This document shows, piece after piece, positions 34,261-44,445 of a DNA stretch of 64,000 nt. Location of the stretch: NCBI GenBank assembly GCA_047967505.1, contig CM106538.1, one strand, 5' to 3'. The notes below the pieces were generated by a model. It searched no databases. It was not told the origin of the DNA and saw nothing but the letters and a program-made list of their open reading frames with translations. The DNA comes from Dipteris shenzhenensis. Taxonomy: Eukaryota > Polypodiophyta > Polypodiopsida > Gleicheniales. The number at the start of each line of letters is the position of its first letter. Positions within the stretch are counted from its first letter, which is position 1. Made by a program: the position numbers and the translations under genes.

Positions 34261-34733
34261 GAAGGCTGCAATAACTGCTAGGCCTTGCTTTTCCCAAAAA
34301 TTAAAGGTTGGGTTACTTGGACGCAAGGGTAATCTTGGGTTGGGCCTTAGGTTTAGGGCTGGTTGCCCTTTTTAGGCCCTCTAGGTACCCTTTTGTAGGG
34401 TGGTGCTTGGTGCCAAAAGGTGTGCCTATTCTAAGGGGTGTGACCCTTGGAATAGGTGTACCTTTTCATGAAGGGGTGTGACCCTGTTTTAAAAAGGGGT
34501 GTCCCCACACGAAAAGATGTGTCCTTTTTTCCACGATGGGGTGTGTCCCTTGGGTGTGGCCACTGATGACTTTAGGTGGGGTTGGCCGCTAAAAAATTTT
34601 ACACTCATTCTCTCCATCTCTTCCATGCACAACGTGCGTGGATATCCTTCTAGCAGAAAAAGATGTATCAGATAGACGCAAGAAGGTGGGGGGCATTTCC
34701 TACAGGCAAGAGCGAAATTTGCTCTGATACCAC
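34261..34733 (-). other. Gypsy G leader and primer-binding site
   Basis: No coding sequence. The primer site TGGTATCAGAGC is the complement of 34721-34732. Repeated AAGGGGTGTG(T/A)CC motifs at 34385-34560 resemble motifs inside the LTR. Confidence 0.6.
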
Positions 34734-35133
34734 TGTAAGAAATCCTAGATTTACTATATTTAGAAATGTGCTAAGAAACAGAAAGAAGACTGAAAATAGC
34801 AGAGAACAAGGAATATTTGTATTGCTTGAGTGTCTGTAGTGTGTCATCCATACAATTGGGCCTCTCTTATATAGAGAGTGAAGAGTCACATGAAAAGGTG
34901 TGTACTCCAAAGTGTATGTGCATGAAGAGGTGTGTACCCCTTGTGAAGGGTGTGACCCTTGATGAGAGGGTACATTACAATGGGAGTGTCTCTTCAATAG
35001 AATGTCTCTTGTGAAGGGTTGTGCCTCATAGGAAGTGTCCCGTCGAAAGGGCATACCCTTCCACAAGTGTCCATTCATCAAACCATCCATAAGTCTAAGG
35101 TATAGAGAAAGGAATACGTCACACATCGTGACA
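34734..35133 (-). repeat. 5' LTR of gypsy G/F (400 bp)
   Basis: TGTCACGATGTGTGACG ... TTTCTTACA on the minus strand. It is the partner of the truncated LTR at 30435-30755. Confidence 0.88.
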
Positions 35134-35138
35134 AGTAC

Positions 35139-35227
35139 TTTTTACTTTCCTATCTAGCACCTAACATTAGTTCTAAAACTACTTTTAAGAGAGGACTTCA
35201 AGCCATAAAGACTGCCCCTACACTTCA
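35139..35227 (-). repeat. Flank of copia B/C, second half of a 193-bp repeat unit
   Basis: On the minus strand this reads TGTAGGGGCAGTCTTTATGG... to AGTAAAAAGTAC, matching 38662-38755. TGAAG (complement of 35223-35227) borders the LTR. It completes the repeat unit that stops at TGAAG (38874-38878), so both stretches were once contiguous and copia B/C inserted between them. Confidence 0.7.
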
Positions 35228-35459
35228 TGCGAGCAAAAGGGTGAGAGCATTTGTATTACAAAAGATACCAACAATACACAAAACTAGCACTTTTGTCATT
35301 GTGACAAAACCCTAGCAAACCCAACCACTAACTACTAACTGTAGTTGATTATCCTAACTACGGTTAGGAGAAAAAACCTCTGATGAAAGAAAAGTGCCCC
35401 TAACCCACTTATTAGTCATACATTTGTCACTGCCATAAATTATGGCGATAATTCCAACA
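35228..35459 (-). repeat. 3' LTR of copia B/C (232 bp)
   Basis: TGTTGGAATTATC ... TTTTGCTCGCA on the minus strand, preceded by a GGGGG purine tract. Similar (about 80-85% by eye) to the plus-strand LTR at 38879-39128. Confidence 0.85.
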
Positions 35460-35499
35460 CCCCCTTGCAATGCCAATGTGATGATGTACAAGGAAAATA

Positions 35500-36558
35500 T
35501 CAATCACCAAAAGAAGATAAGTTGAGAGCATTGCAGAATGCCTCAAACTTCTCACGTGAAAGTGCTTTGGTGAAGATGTTTGCAACATTGTCATGTGTGG
35601 AGACATAGATCATACTGATCTTCCCAACATGCAACTTCTCTCTGACATAATGATAATGAACCTCAATGTGCTTCGTGCGAGCATGAAACACAAGATTCTT
35701 ACTCTGACTATCAATGTATAGGAGAAGACCCTCCAACGCTAGATGAAGACCAACCACTGAACGACGGAGGCAAACACACTCAATTGTTGTTGTGAAAGCT
35801 GCCCTGTACTCAGCTTCACATGAGGAGATAGCCACTGTAGATTGTTTCTTGATCAACCAAGAAATGTAAGCATCACCCAAAAAGAAACAATTACCACTAG
35901 TGGACTGCCTTGTGTCATAATCTCCAGCCCAATCTGAGTCACTATAAGCACGCATTTACAAGTCACCCCCCAGGAAACATCAAGCCATAAGACTTAGTGC
36001 CTTGCAAGTAACGGAAAATGCGTTTACAACCTGCCAATGCATAGTCTTTGGGCTGTGCATATATCTGCTCACTTGTGAAACTGCAAATTGAATATTAGAC
36101 CAAGTATTGCACAAATAAAGGAGGCATCCAATAGCCTGGTTGTAAAGTGTGGAATCAATCAGTTCACCATCATACATAGTAAGTTTCAGCCCTGGCTCCA
36201 TAGGAGTGGCTATGGGCTTGCAATCATGCATCCTAAACCAATCCAAAAGCTTCTCCACATACTTGGATTGAGACATAATGATGCCACGTCTCTCTTGTAT
36301 GAACTGGATCCCCAAAGAGAAATGAAGCATGCCCAAATCTGACATATCAAATGTGGCTCTCAACTCAGCCTTGAAATCTGCAATTATTTCTTCATTAGAA
36401 CCTGTGAGCAGCATGGCATCTACATAAAGAATGATGACCAAAATATCCCCCCCAGATGCACTTGTAGTTTCTTCTCCCACTGATGCTATGCAGAATGCGG
36501 AGTTATGGTATGCTAGATACATATGAGTTATGGCAACTTGATGACACTTCAACAACAT
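35500..36558 (-). pseudogene. Copia B/C reverse transcriptase C-terminal part and RNase H
   Basis: RT reads ILVIILYVDAMLLTGSNEE (the active-site box is YVDA, one Asp lost), FDMSDLGMLHFSLGIQFIQE, CLLYLCNTWSNIQFAVSQVS, then RNase H with YSDSDWAGDYDTRQSTSG, SSCEAEYRAAFTTT, FHARTKHIEVHYHYVR and NIFTKALSREKFEAF. It begins abruptly at 36558; the N-terminal RT part lies on the plus strand at 37740-37935. Confidence 0.85.
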
Positions 36559-37935
36559 TCTATGATTGATGCTTTGCCTCCTTTGGAGTCACCTCCCCCT
36601 CATGCCTGTGAAGGGTTGGGAAGATGCACAGGTTTCCCTTGAAGAAGGATGGTGCAGTACGAGCTGTTCGAAAATTGCAGCTCATTTATAGTGATGTCCG
36701 TGGTCCCATGAGGACTCCTGCATTGGGTGGTTATCTCTATTATGTCACATTTATTAATGACTACTCAAACTACACTTGGGTTTATGGTTTGAAGAAAAAA
36801 TCAGATGTATATAAGCATTTTCAACACTTTGCTGCCAAGGTTGAGAGTGAAGCAGGCCTCACGATTCAAATTCTACGCACAGATAGAGGAGGGGAGTATA
36901 TGTCTCATGAATGTGAGGCTTATTTGAAAGAGAAGGGCATCACACATCAACTTACAATGAGGCAAATCTGAGCGGGAAAATCGAACTCTTATGGAGATGG
37001 ATAGATGCATGCTTACAAGCAAAAAGTTGCTTCACCGGTTTTGGCTTGATGGTCTCATGTGTGCCAACTATGTTTTGAATTGGGCTCCCACTAAGACTTT
37101 GCGAACAAAAAGTCCTTATGAAGTTTGGCATGGCAGAAAGCCTTCAGTGGATCATTTTTGTGTCTTTGGATTTGCTCCTACGTCCAGGATGACTACTATC
37201 AGGTCAGTGATTGCCATGGCTGCACATTTTGATCGGCGTGTATACCTAGATGAATCCAGGAACATTCCCAAACTCATCCTCTAAAAACACAACAAAGTGC
37301 AGTTTCAATCTCACGATAGTCACTCATAAGATCGAAAACCATAAACTCCATCATGCATAGCAAGGACTAGCTACTATGACATCCCCACTGACGTCATCAA
37401 CGCCCAACAGTGGGTGTAGACCATAGTATAAAAGTATGCTCTCACACATACAAATCCTCACACCCACACATATTTGAGCATCCATTTATACAAAGTCTTC
37501 ATACTGAGTTTCTGTCAGCACTCCGGAGGTGAAGGGCAAACTCAGCCATGACGAAGGCTAGCACTAAAGGAGAAGGCTAATCAAAAAGTAGTCCAAATCT
37601 CTTCATTCAGGCTACAACTGCTTGTGAAGTCTAAACGATTTCATTTTAGTCTCTTCCAAACGAGCATCTAAATCTAAATCTAGCTGATAGGGCAATGCAC
37701 CATTTAAGATAGAAAGAATTATCGCAATACCAGCAAGCTGCAACTTGATTGGCGTGTACATCAGTTGGATATAAAATAATGGAGACTTGTTGGAAGAGAT
37801 TTATGTGAAGCAACCTCCCGGTTTAGAGGTGTCAGGTGCAGCCCATAAAGTATGCAAGCTGAATAAGGCTTTGTATGGGCTGAAACAAGCTCCACGAGTA
37901 TTCGAAGATTGATGCCTTTCTTACCAGCACTTCCT
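36559..37935 (+). pseudogene. Inverted segment of copia B/C: integrase and RT N-terminus
   Basis: Integrase starts at 36559 (MIDALPPLESPPPHACEG), with KLQLIYSDVRGPMRTPALGG (Asp), ILRTDRGGEYMS (Asp) and RCMLTSKKLLHRFWLDGLM. It then has a deletion or rearranged stretch and DNA without clear coding at 37285-37740. RT follows ([38 protein letters not shown]) up to about 37935. Both neighbours (RT end at 36558, protease at 37936) are on the minus strand. Reversing this 1.38-kb segment gives the normal copia order gag-protease-integrase-RT-RNase H. Confidence 0.82.
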
Positions 37936-38290
37936 GGAAGTGATATGTTTGGTGGCACCACTATCAAAGTACCAATTATTCAATGTCTCATTGACATTGA
38001 AAGCACACGAATCCTTAGAAGGATCGTAACTGCAAGTCAAAAAAGCATAAGAGTCATCCTCAGAGGTGGCTGTAATATCTGGAGCAACCACCTGAAAATC
38101 AAGACGGCAAGTCAGAAAGGCATACTCTTCTTCCACTACGTTGGTTGAAGCATCACCACCACCATCATGTGCATGAGAAGCTGAATCGTAACAGCCATAC
38201 CAGAATCCTTTTTCTTTTCCTTGGCAATTCTTTTCTTGCATTACCCCCGATGTAGTGACCCGGCTTCTTGCAATAATGGCAAACAAGTCG
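37936..38290 (-). pseudogene. Copia B/C gag zinc knuckle and protease
   Basis: On the minus strand: CHYCKKPGHYI with a frame break before the last Cys (about 38240-38285), a spacer with AFLTC repeats, then NNWYFDSGATKHITS, the protease active site, at about 37935-37985. The N-terminal gag continues in the plus-strand piece ending at about 41090 (KNDAEKLKRKGG). Confidence 0.8.
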
Positions 38291-38295
38291 ATCCC

Positions 38296-38567
38296 TAGAA
38301 TCTAGGGACCAACAGCTTAGGAACAGGGTTGTTCTAGATTTGAAGGTTAAGTGGAAAGATTGCTCGAAGGTGGATAGTACCTGGGAAAGTATTGATTCTC
38401 CTCGGCACCAATCCTAGAGTTTGTCTTAGTCCTTCTTTGAATAAGGGGGAGAGAAAGTTATGTTGACGTACCCTTTGGTTAACCTAACCTCCATAACACT
38501 AGCCACATTATTCCGAGCAAGATTGAGACATAAAGTCTAGGAATTGGCACTAAAGAGAATCAATACT
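38296..38567 (+). pseudogene. Gypsy 3' end: chromodomain tail and LTR start
   Basis: VVLDLKVKWKDCSKVDSTWES is the end of a chromodomain-type integrase C-terminus, followed by a purine stretch (AAGGGGGAGAGAAAG) and a possible LTR start TGTTGACG (about 38462). A close copy lies at 41091-41310 in the same orientation. The two copies sit exactly at the borders of the proposed third inversion. Confidence 0.6.
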
Positions 38568-38878
38568 TTCTAGGGTGCGAAGAATTAGAAAGAGGTGGCT
38601 AGCAATTTCCGAAAGCACATGTAGGGGTCGCATGTATAGAAAGAGGAGAAAAGGTGGCATGTAAGGGAGGGGTAGTCTTTATGGTTTAAAGTTCTCTTAA
38701 AAGTGCTTTTAGAACGAATGTTAGGTGCTAGATTGGAAAGTAAAATGTACTAGTCAATCCTTTCTAAGGTGCGAAGAATTAGAAAGAAGTGGCCAGCAAT
38801 TTTCAAAAAGCACATGTAGGGGTGGCATGTATAGAAGGAGGAGAAAAGGGGGCATGTAAGCCATGCAGTTCATTGAAG
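38568..38878 (+). repeat. 193-bp tandem repeat, two units, second interrupted by copia B/C
   Basis: CTTTCTARGGTGCGAAG begins unit 1 (38568) and unit 2 (38761). Unit 2 stops at TGAAG (38874-38878), where the copia LTR begins, and its remainder is found at 35139-35222 on the other strand. Confidence 0.75.
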
Positions 38879-39128
38879 TGTTGGAATTATCACCATGATT
38901 CATGTCAGTGACCAATATATGACTAATAAGTGGGTTAGGGGCACATTTCCCTCTTTAGAGGTTTTTCCCCCTAATCGCAGTTAGGATACCCAACTATAGT
39001 TAGTAGTTAATGATTGGGTTAGTTAGGGTTTTGTCACTATGACAAAACCCCTAGTTTTGTGTGTTGTTGATATCTCTTGTAATACAACTGACGTTGCTCT
39101 CCTTCCTGCTCTCACCCCTTTGCTCACA
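38879..39128 (+). repeat. 5' LTR of copia B/C (250 bp)
   Basis: TGTTGGAATTATC ... CTTTGCTCACA. The primer site TGGTATCAGAGC follows at 39131-39142. The outer flank is TGAAG. Confidence 0.85.
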
Positions 39129-40213
39129 TTTGGTATCAGAGCAAGGATTAGTTCCCGGACCAGCTCATGCTCCTCCTGCCTCAGCTTGGTATCCGTACAC
39201 GCAGCCCATAGGTCGCCTACAACTCCACGTTGCTCCGTCCGTACAGCTCCAACCTACGTGCCAGTTGTCCGTACAACCTACCGCCACCCGTCGTACAACA
39301 TGCGCCACCCATCATACATGTGCCACCCGCCATACAACGTGCACGTACAACGACGTACAACCATTGTACAACGATGTACGGTACACAATTGTACTAGCAT
39401 TTCGTACTGCAGCACGTTCGTACAGGTTGTACAAACGTGTACTTGATTTTCGCACAGGTCCACGCGTGACTTGTATTCATTGTTCCGTACTGCACCAACA
39501 GTACAGCCCGTACAGTTTGTATTGTACGGACTGTTTTGTTTCTCTTTGTCTCTTCATTTGCTTCGTCAGGGTCTCTTTGCAGGATCCCTTTGCAGGTGCA
39601 TTTTGTAGTGTGAGCCATTGTTTGGCCAATCTGTTGGAACAAAAATTTGGGGCATTTTGTGTGCGTGACAGACATTGCAATCAGTTTGCAAAATTTGCTC
39701 CAGAATTTAGAGCTTTTGGTTTTGCTTGCAATTTTGCATAGAAATTTGGGGCTTTTGGGAAATTTCCCCTCTTTTGATTGCAATTTCTCGGGCTGCAATT
39801 TCTCAATGTACGAGGCGTTTGAACACTTTGCAGGCAGTTTTGGACTCAGATTGAGTGACATTGCAGACATATGCCATTATTTGCAGTGTCATTTTGGGCG
39901 TTTTTGGCATTTGCAGGATATTTGGGTGCATTTTGAGCCTTTGATAGGCTGAGGCAGCAAGCTGTCCCTTGGTTTTGGACACCCATTTTCCTATATTTGG
40001 AGCTTTTGGATTTTTTGCAGGTGTTTTGCAGAGAGATCTAGCAGAGATTCGAGTGAATTTATGCTTGTGGGCTGTTGCATTTTGAGCCATTGATTGGCTG
40101 TTTTTTCCAGAAGTGGGTAGTTTGCATCAATATCCTAGCAAGGATTTGTGTTGTGCACCTTCATTCCCAGAAAGGGAATTTTTTGGTTGGTATTTGCTAC
40201 AATTTCTTTGGTA
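39129..40213 (+). other. Copia B/C primer site and GTAC-rich leader
   Basis: Leader of about 1.07 kb. Between 39190 and 39535 the tetramer GTAC occurs about 18 times, mostly as CCGTACA or TGTACAA. The rest (39540-40210) is rich in TTTGCA and TTTTGG motifs. Open frames here lack any domain and are probably not translated. Confidence 0.6.
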
Positions 40214-41090
40214 GTTATGGCCCAAAACAATCCCAACGAAGTGTTTGGAGTCTCTCAAACAGGAGGATAAGTTGGATGGTACCAACTACTCCCTATGGAG
40301 TTTTATGGTTCACAATATCCTAGTTGGCAAACACTTATGGGACTATGTCAATGGGGATGAGCCACGCCCAGAGAATGTAGTTGCACCTGCCACTCCTCCT
40401 CAACAAGGTGGAGGAAGAGGTAGAGGACAAGCTCAAGGTGCAGGACAAGTGCTAGGTGCAGCAACTGCTGCAGCGGTGGCTCCTACACAGGATCGGAAAA
40501 GGTGGGATTCACGTGATGCACTAGCACTTTCAGCTATCTCCCTTTCTGTCAAAAGGTTTATCATTTTGCACATTCGGTCATGCAAGACCTTGAAGGCAGC
40601 TTGGGATATTTTCGAGAGTATGTTTTCAGCCCGCAATGATGCTAGGGTCTCATTCTTGAAGAGAGTTGGCTCATAGTCATATGGATGAGGGGGACTCTAT
40701 GTCTGAGCACCTCACTAAACTTTAGGATTTGAGAGAGCAATTATTGAATATTGATGAGATCATTCCAGATTCAGAGATGGTCACTACCATTCTGAATTCT
40801 TTTCCTGAGTCTTATCTTGGCTTTCACACCTCATTGAATTTGTCATTGAGGGGGGTGGCAACCCTCTTACTTTTCATGAGTTGATAGGACTTTTGTTGTA
40901 GGAAGAACAAACCAGAAAGAACATAGCTTCACGAGCTGGTGAACATGCAATGCTTTCGAAATTCAAGCCCAAAGGGAAGGGGCAACATAAGCAGCATGCA
41001 AATCAGCCTTTACATCAGCATAAAGCTGATTCTGGACAACCTTCTCACAAGGCTAAGAATGATGCAGAGAAGCTCAAGAGAAAGGGAGGG
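40214..41090 (+). pseudogene. Copia B/C gag N-terminal part
   Basis: MAQNNPNEVFG opens gag, then after a frameshift KQEDKLDGTNYSLWSFMVHN (the copia gag signature), HLWDYVNGDEPRPEN, a Gly/Arg/Ala-rich stretch, and the UBN2 region with AWDIFESMFSARNDARVSFL. It continues in other frames with EHLTKL*DLREQLLNIDEII, FPESYLGFHTSLN, and a Lys-rich tail (SKFKPKGKGQHKQHANQ, KNDAEKLKRKGG). It stops just before the zinc knuckle, which lies inverted at 38240-38285. Confidence 0.82.
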
Positions 41091-41599
41091 ACCGATAGCT
41101 TAGGAACAAGGTTGTTCTAGATTTGAAGGTTAAGTGGAAAGGTCGCTCGAAAGTGGACAGTACCAATGTCTAGGGAGGAACAAGGTTGTTCATGATTTGA
41201 AGGTTAAGAAGTGGATTGTACCTAGGAAAGTATTGATTCTCTTTGGTGCCGATTCCCAGAGTTTTTGTCTCGACTCTCAATCCTTCTCAGAGTAAGGGGT
41301 GGAGAATGTTATGTTTCACCTCTAGACTAAAATGGCTAGTCTTATGGAGGTAAGGTCAACCTAGGGTCATGTAATCTCACGAGATAGTTAGGACATGGCA
41401 TACCCTTGGTATAGTTAGGATCTCTTAGGGTTGAGACACTTAAGACACCCTACACCTAGATATGTGTGGGGCATTCTTGGGAGTGGGGCATCCTAACAAA
41501 ACCGAGTTAGAAAGAAGCTCGTTCAGGCCTACGATTCCCTAACAACATCTATGCACAAAAGGGGCTGCGTTGTATTGGACATGTAGTCTTACTTGGGAG
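41091..41599 (+). pseudogene. Gypsy 3' end: chromodomain tail and LTR remnant
   Basis: Starts GGGACCGATAGCTTAGGAAC, like 38294-38313 (GGGACCAACAGC...). LDLKVKWKGRSKVDST is chromodomain-like, then a partial repeat of the same segment (41160-41220), a purine tract (AAGGGGTGGAGAA) and a possible LTR start near 41311. No partner LTR was found. Confidence 0.55.
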
Positions 41600-42494
41600 T
41601 GTTAGAAACATGGTGAAGGGAGAGAGAGAGAGAGTTAGGGTGTGAGAAAATGATGCTCCAATGAAGACATAATGAAAGGCTCTCATTCATTCATCAAGTG
41701 TGGCAAGACAAGTGAAGTACAAGCCTTATGTAGGCTACTCACATACACTCTAGCACCTAGTGCATATGGGATGAGTCCCATGATGACACGTGGCACTCAC
41801 ACAAGACTCACACACATAAACTAGTACTAGATCACCTAGTACTACACACTAACACACTCTTTGACTATGATATCTCCAACACCCCCCTTCAGAGCAAAGA
41901 GGTGTGAGACCCAACACGCAAGCGTAGACCGATCCCCCCTCCACCGCAATACTGCAAAGAGCAAGTCCAACTATCCAACCCCTCCCGTGTGATAGTGACT
42001 TCTCAGTCCGCTTGTGACCGGCAAGGACAAACCATCACTCGTCATCCCCCCTTACTCTGAACTTGGTGGTCAATACCATCAACCAAAGTAAAACACAATA
42101 CAATCATTTTTGGGGGACAACCCAGGGCAGAGGACCTCTTATTGACTCCAAAGACATTCAATTTAGAGGGACAACTCAAGGCTGAGAACCTTTAACTCAA
42201 ACATAGAAATATTTTCATTCATTTTATGCATAGCAAGGGCAGAGAACCCATGATCCCGAAGTAGCTACCGCACAAGAGTGTGCACATCCTAATGTGAAGA
42301 GGTATGTCGGTGAAGCACTAGGCGAGGATGCCCTCGAATGATGTGTCGATGAAGGCCATAGGAGCAGCTACCAAGGGACATCATGTCATGACTCTCAAGG
42401 TGCCGATCGGAGAGTCACCGAATGCGAAGAAGAGTCTCGGAGGCTCCAAAATGTAAACCTCTGATCAAAACGCAGCAAGAGGGTGTCCGGAAAG

Positions 42495-42977
42495 GCAAAC
42501 CCTAATGAAAAAACACGAAGAATACCCTGGAAATGCAGCAAGACAGCTCCGAATGCTGTATAAGATCACGAGGTGAAGGAGATCTTCACGAGTCGGTGCT
42601 GTAGGTGCCTTGAATAGATGCTAAGTGCTAAAGTCGGCTGAAATATCCTCCAAACAGCAAGAAAATCTCTGAAATATTGAGGCGGTTTTGCAGCAGCAAT
42701 CCTAAAACGACTCGAAGGTACAATAGGAGCTCCAAAACAGGTCAACCCTAATGAAAAAACACCAAGAATACCCTCGAAATGCAGCAAGACAGCTCTGAAT
42801 TCTCACGAGGTGAGGGAGATCTTCACAAGTCGGTGCTGTAGGTGCCTTGAATAGATGCTAAGTGCTAAAGTCGGCTGAAATATCCTCCAAACAGCAAGAA
42901 AATCTCTGAAATATTGAGGCGGTTCTGCAGCAGCAATCCTAAAACGACTCGAAGGTACAATAGGAGCTCCAAAATAG
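42495..42977. repeat. About 240-bp direct duplication inside element D
   Basis: AACCCTAATGAAAAAACAC starts both units, and CGACTCGAAGGTACAATAGG lies near both ends. The units differ by a few bases and a 10-bp gap. Minus-strand open frames in both give the same 55-residue stretch (APIVPSSRFRIAAA), but no domain is recognised. Confidence 0.85.
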
Positions 42978-43457
42978 ATCGAAAAAGCCTTCAAAAACCT
43001 CAAAATTCTGCAGCCAATGTCCACAGGTGGTCGACTTCTGCTGCAGCAGCCTGGAAACCCTGATTTTTGGCAACAGAATGCTCTGAAATGACCTCGAGGG
43101 GCCACACATGTGAAAAAACTCCTTGAAAACTGAACCGACCAGCAAATAAAAGGCTATGGAGGTGCAAACGCAGTCAAATATGCAGCAGCAGCAAGGCGGC
43201 AGGCAGCAGGGGCTAAAAGCAGATGCAAATGGCAGGAGGGACGAGGCAAAATGAGGTAGAAACCCTAGGAGGCAGCAAAGGAGAGGCTGGAGCAGAGGAA
43301 ACCCTAGGCGGTGAACTGTGGAGAGGCTATGCAGAGGCTGGAGCAGAACTGAGGCGGCAGCAAGGAGAAGCTTGAGAGCTTGAGCAGAATTAGGGTTAGG
43401 GTAGAATAGACTAGGGCAGGGCCGACATGCTCTAATACCATGTTAGAAACATGGTGA

Positions 43458-43459
<2 letters not shown>

Positions 43460-43494
<35 letters not shown>
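43460..43494. repeat. (GA)n expansion in the right LTR of element D
   Basis: The same place in the left LTR (41621-41634) has a run about 20 bp shorter, so the microsatellite grew or shrank after insertion. Confidence 0.8.
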
Positions 43495-43497
<3 letters not shown>

Positions 43498-43593
43498 AGG
43501 GTGTGAGGAAATGATGCTCCAATGAAGACATAATGAAAGGCTCTCATTCATTCATCAAGTTTGACAAGACAAGTGAAGTACAAGCCTTATGTA

Positions 43594-44003
43594 ACTAGTT
43601 CACATGATCTCAAGGTGGAAAGGGGTAGGTGGGCAAGACCCAAGATCCCTAGAGAAGAAAGGACCTGTAAATCCTGCCCCACAGGAGAGGTAGAAAATGA
43701 GCAGCATGTACTCCTAAGATCTAGAACCTACACTCACATCAGAGAAAGATATTAGGGCAGCAGAGACAATTTGAAAATCAGTTGGTACAGCTAGCCAAAA
43801 AGCTAGGAAGCTACTTGAAAGAGGTATTGGAACATCGAAACAAGGTACTGGGTCTAGCACCCAAGCTAGCCCAACAAGTACTCACTACATAAAGTTTGTT
43901 ATATTTCCTTTCACTGGTTGTAAGGGATCACCATTAGTTCATAATGATCGCCAGTCCCATAGATCCTGAAGGGTCCCACAGTGGACTTTAATGCATGCAT
44001 ATC

Positions 44004-44049
<46 letters not shown>
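43594..44049 (+). pseudogene. 5'-truncated LINE ORF2 C-terminus with (CT)n tail
   Basis: RPKIPREERTCKSCPTGEVE with NEQHVLLRSRTY matches the Cys/His C-terminal region of the hairpin LINE family. The 3' UTR has GTCCCATAGATCC TGAA GGGTCC (hairpin 43962-43975, one G-T pair), GGACTTTAAT and a (CT)n tail at 44011-44049. It truncates the LTR of element D. Confidence 0.75.
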
Positions 44050-44054
<5 letters not shown>

Positions 44055-44365
44055 ATGGAGGCCCAGCCCATCCCAGCTCTACTTAGAGGGACACCATCCA
44101 ACACGAGGCATCACTCTTGATATGGCCCACAGGATACAAAGACCACACCCTCCGTCAGCGATCCAACAAACACAGATAGAAGATAAATTTTTTAGCTTTG
44201 AGTATTTTGAGTTTCATAGTATAGCACTCAGCAAGGGCCCTAGCGAGCCCTTTGCCTCAGCCTACAATGGCTTATATGAGTTACTTTTGGATTGTAAATT
44301 GTCTCACAGGCCCGCAAGGCCTCGTGAAGACGTAGATATTTCATTCTTTCTATTATTTTCCAATC
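44050..44365 (+). pseudogene. Second LINE 3' end, starting directly after the (CT)n tail
   Basis: PALLRGTPSNTR and the following region match 13770-13890 of the LINE in copia A. The 3' UTR (CACTCAGCAAGGGCCCTAGC) matches 14050. The hairpin is AGGCC-CGCAA-GGCCT at 44308-44322, then GACGTAGAT and a TTCTTTC tail. It begins exactly where the previous CT tail ends. Confidence 0.75.
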
Positions 44366-44445
44366 AGCATTCCAGGTTTTGCACTCAATAGTTAGGACGG
44401 GCACTGTTAGCGAGAGAGTATCTTAGGCACTTAGCCTGCTATAGG

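Larger units (their letters stand above)
32978..35133 (-). mobile_element. Gypsy G: 5' LTR, partial RT, RNase H (5' half of element G/F)
   Basis: On the minus strand: LTR (34734-35133), primer site (complement of 34721-34732), leader, a linker before RT, RT and RNase H up to YYQDRVCVPH at 32983. There the ACATG target site of element E/H interrupts it and the integrase continues in gypsy F. Gag and protease are absent. AGTAC follows the LTR at 35134-35138; the same site reads ACTAGTAC in the uninterrupted copy near 38750, so AGTAC is the probable target duplication. Confidence 0.85.
41600..43593 (-). mobile_element. Non-autonomous copia-type element D without polyprotein
   Basis: The left LTR (41600-41881, TGTTAGAAAC...TCCAACA) has a CCCCCC stretch inside it (purine tract on the minus strand). 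The right LTR starts at 43441 directly after the primer-site-like GCTCTAATACCA (43429-43440) and breaks off at 43593 where LINE sequence starts. The interior, 1.56 kb, has no gag, protease, integrase or RT. It contains a direct duplication of about 240 bp (42495-42740 and 42741-42977). It would depend on proteins from other elements. Confidence 0.75.

Noticed and set aside
39039-39741. Long open frames in the copia B/C leader
   Set aside because: They overlap the primer site and leader, have low complexity and no gag motif. The gag start is at 40214.
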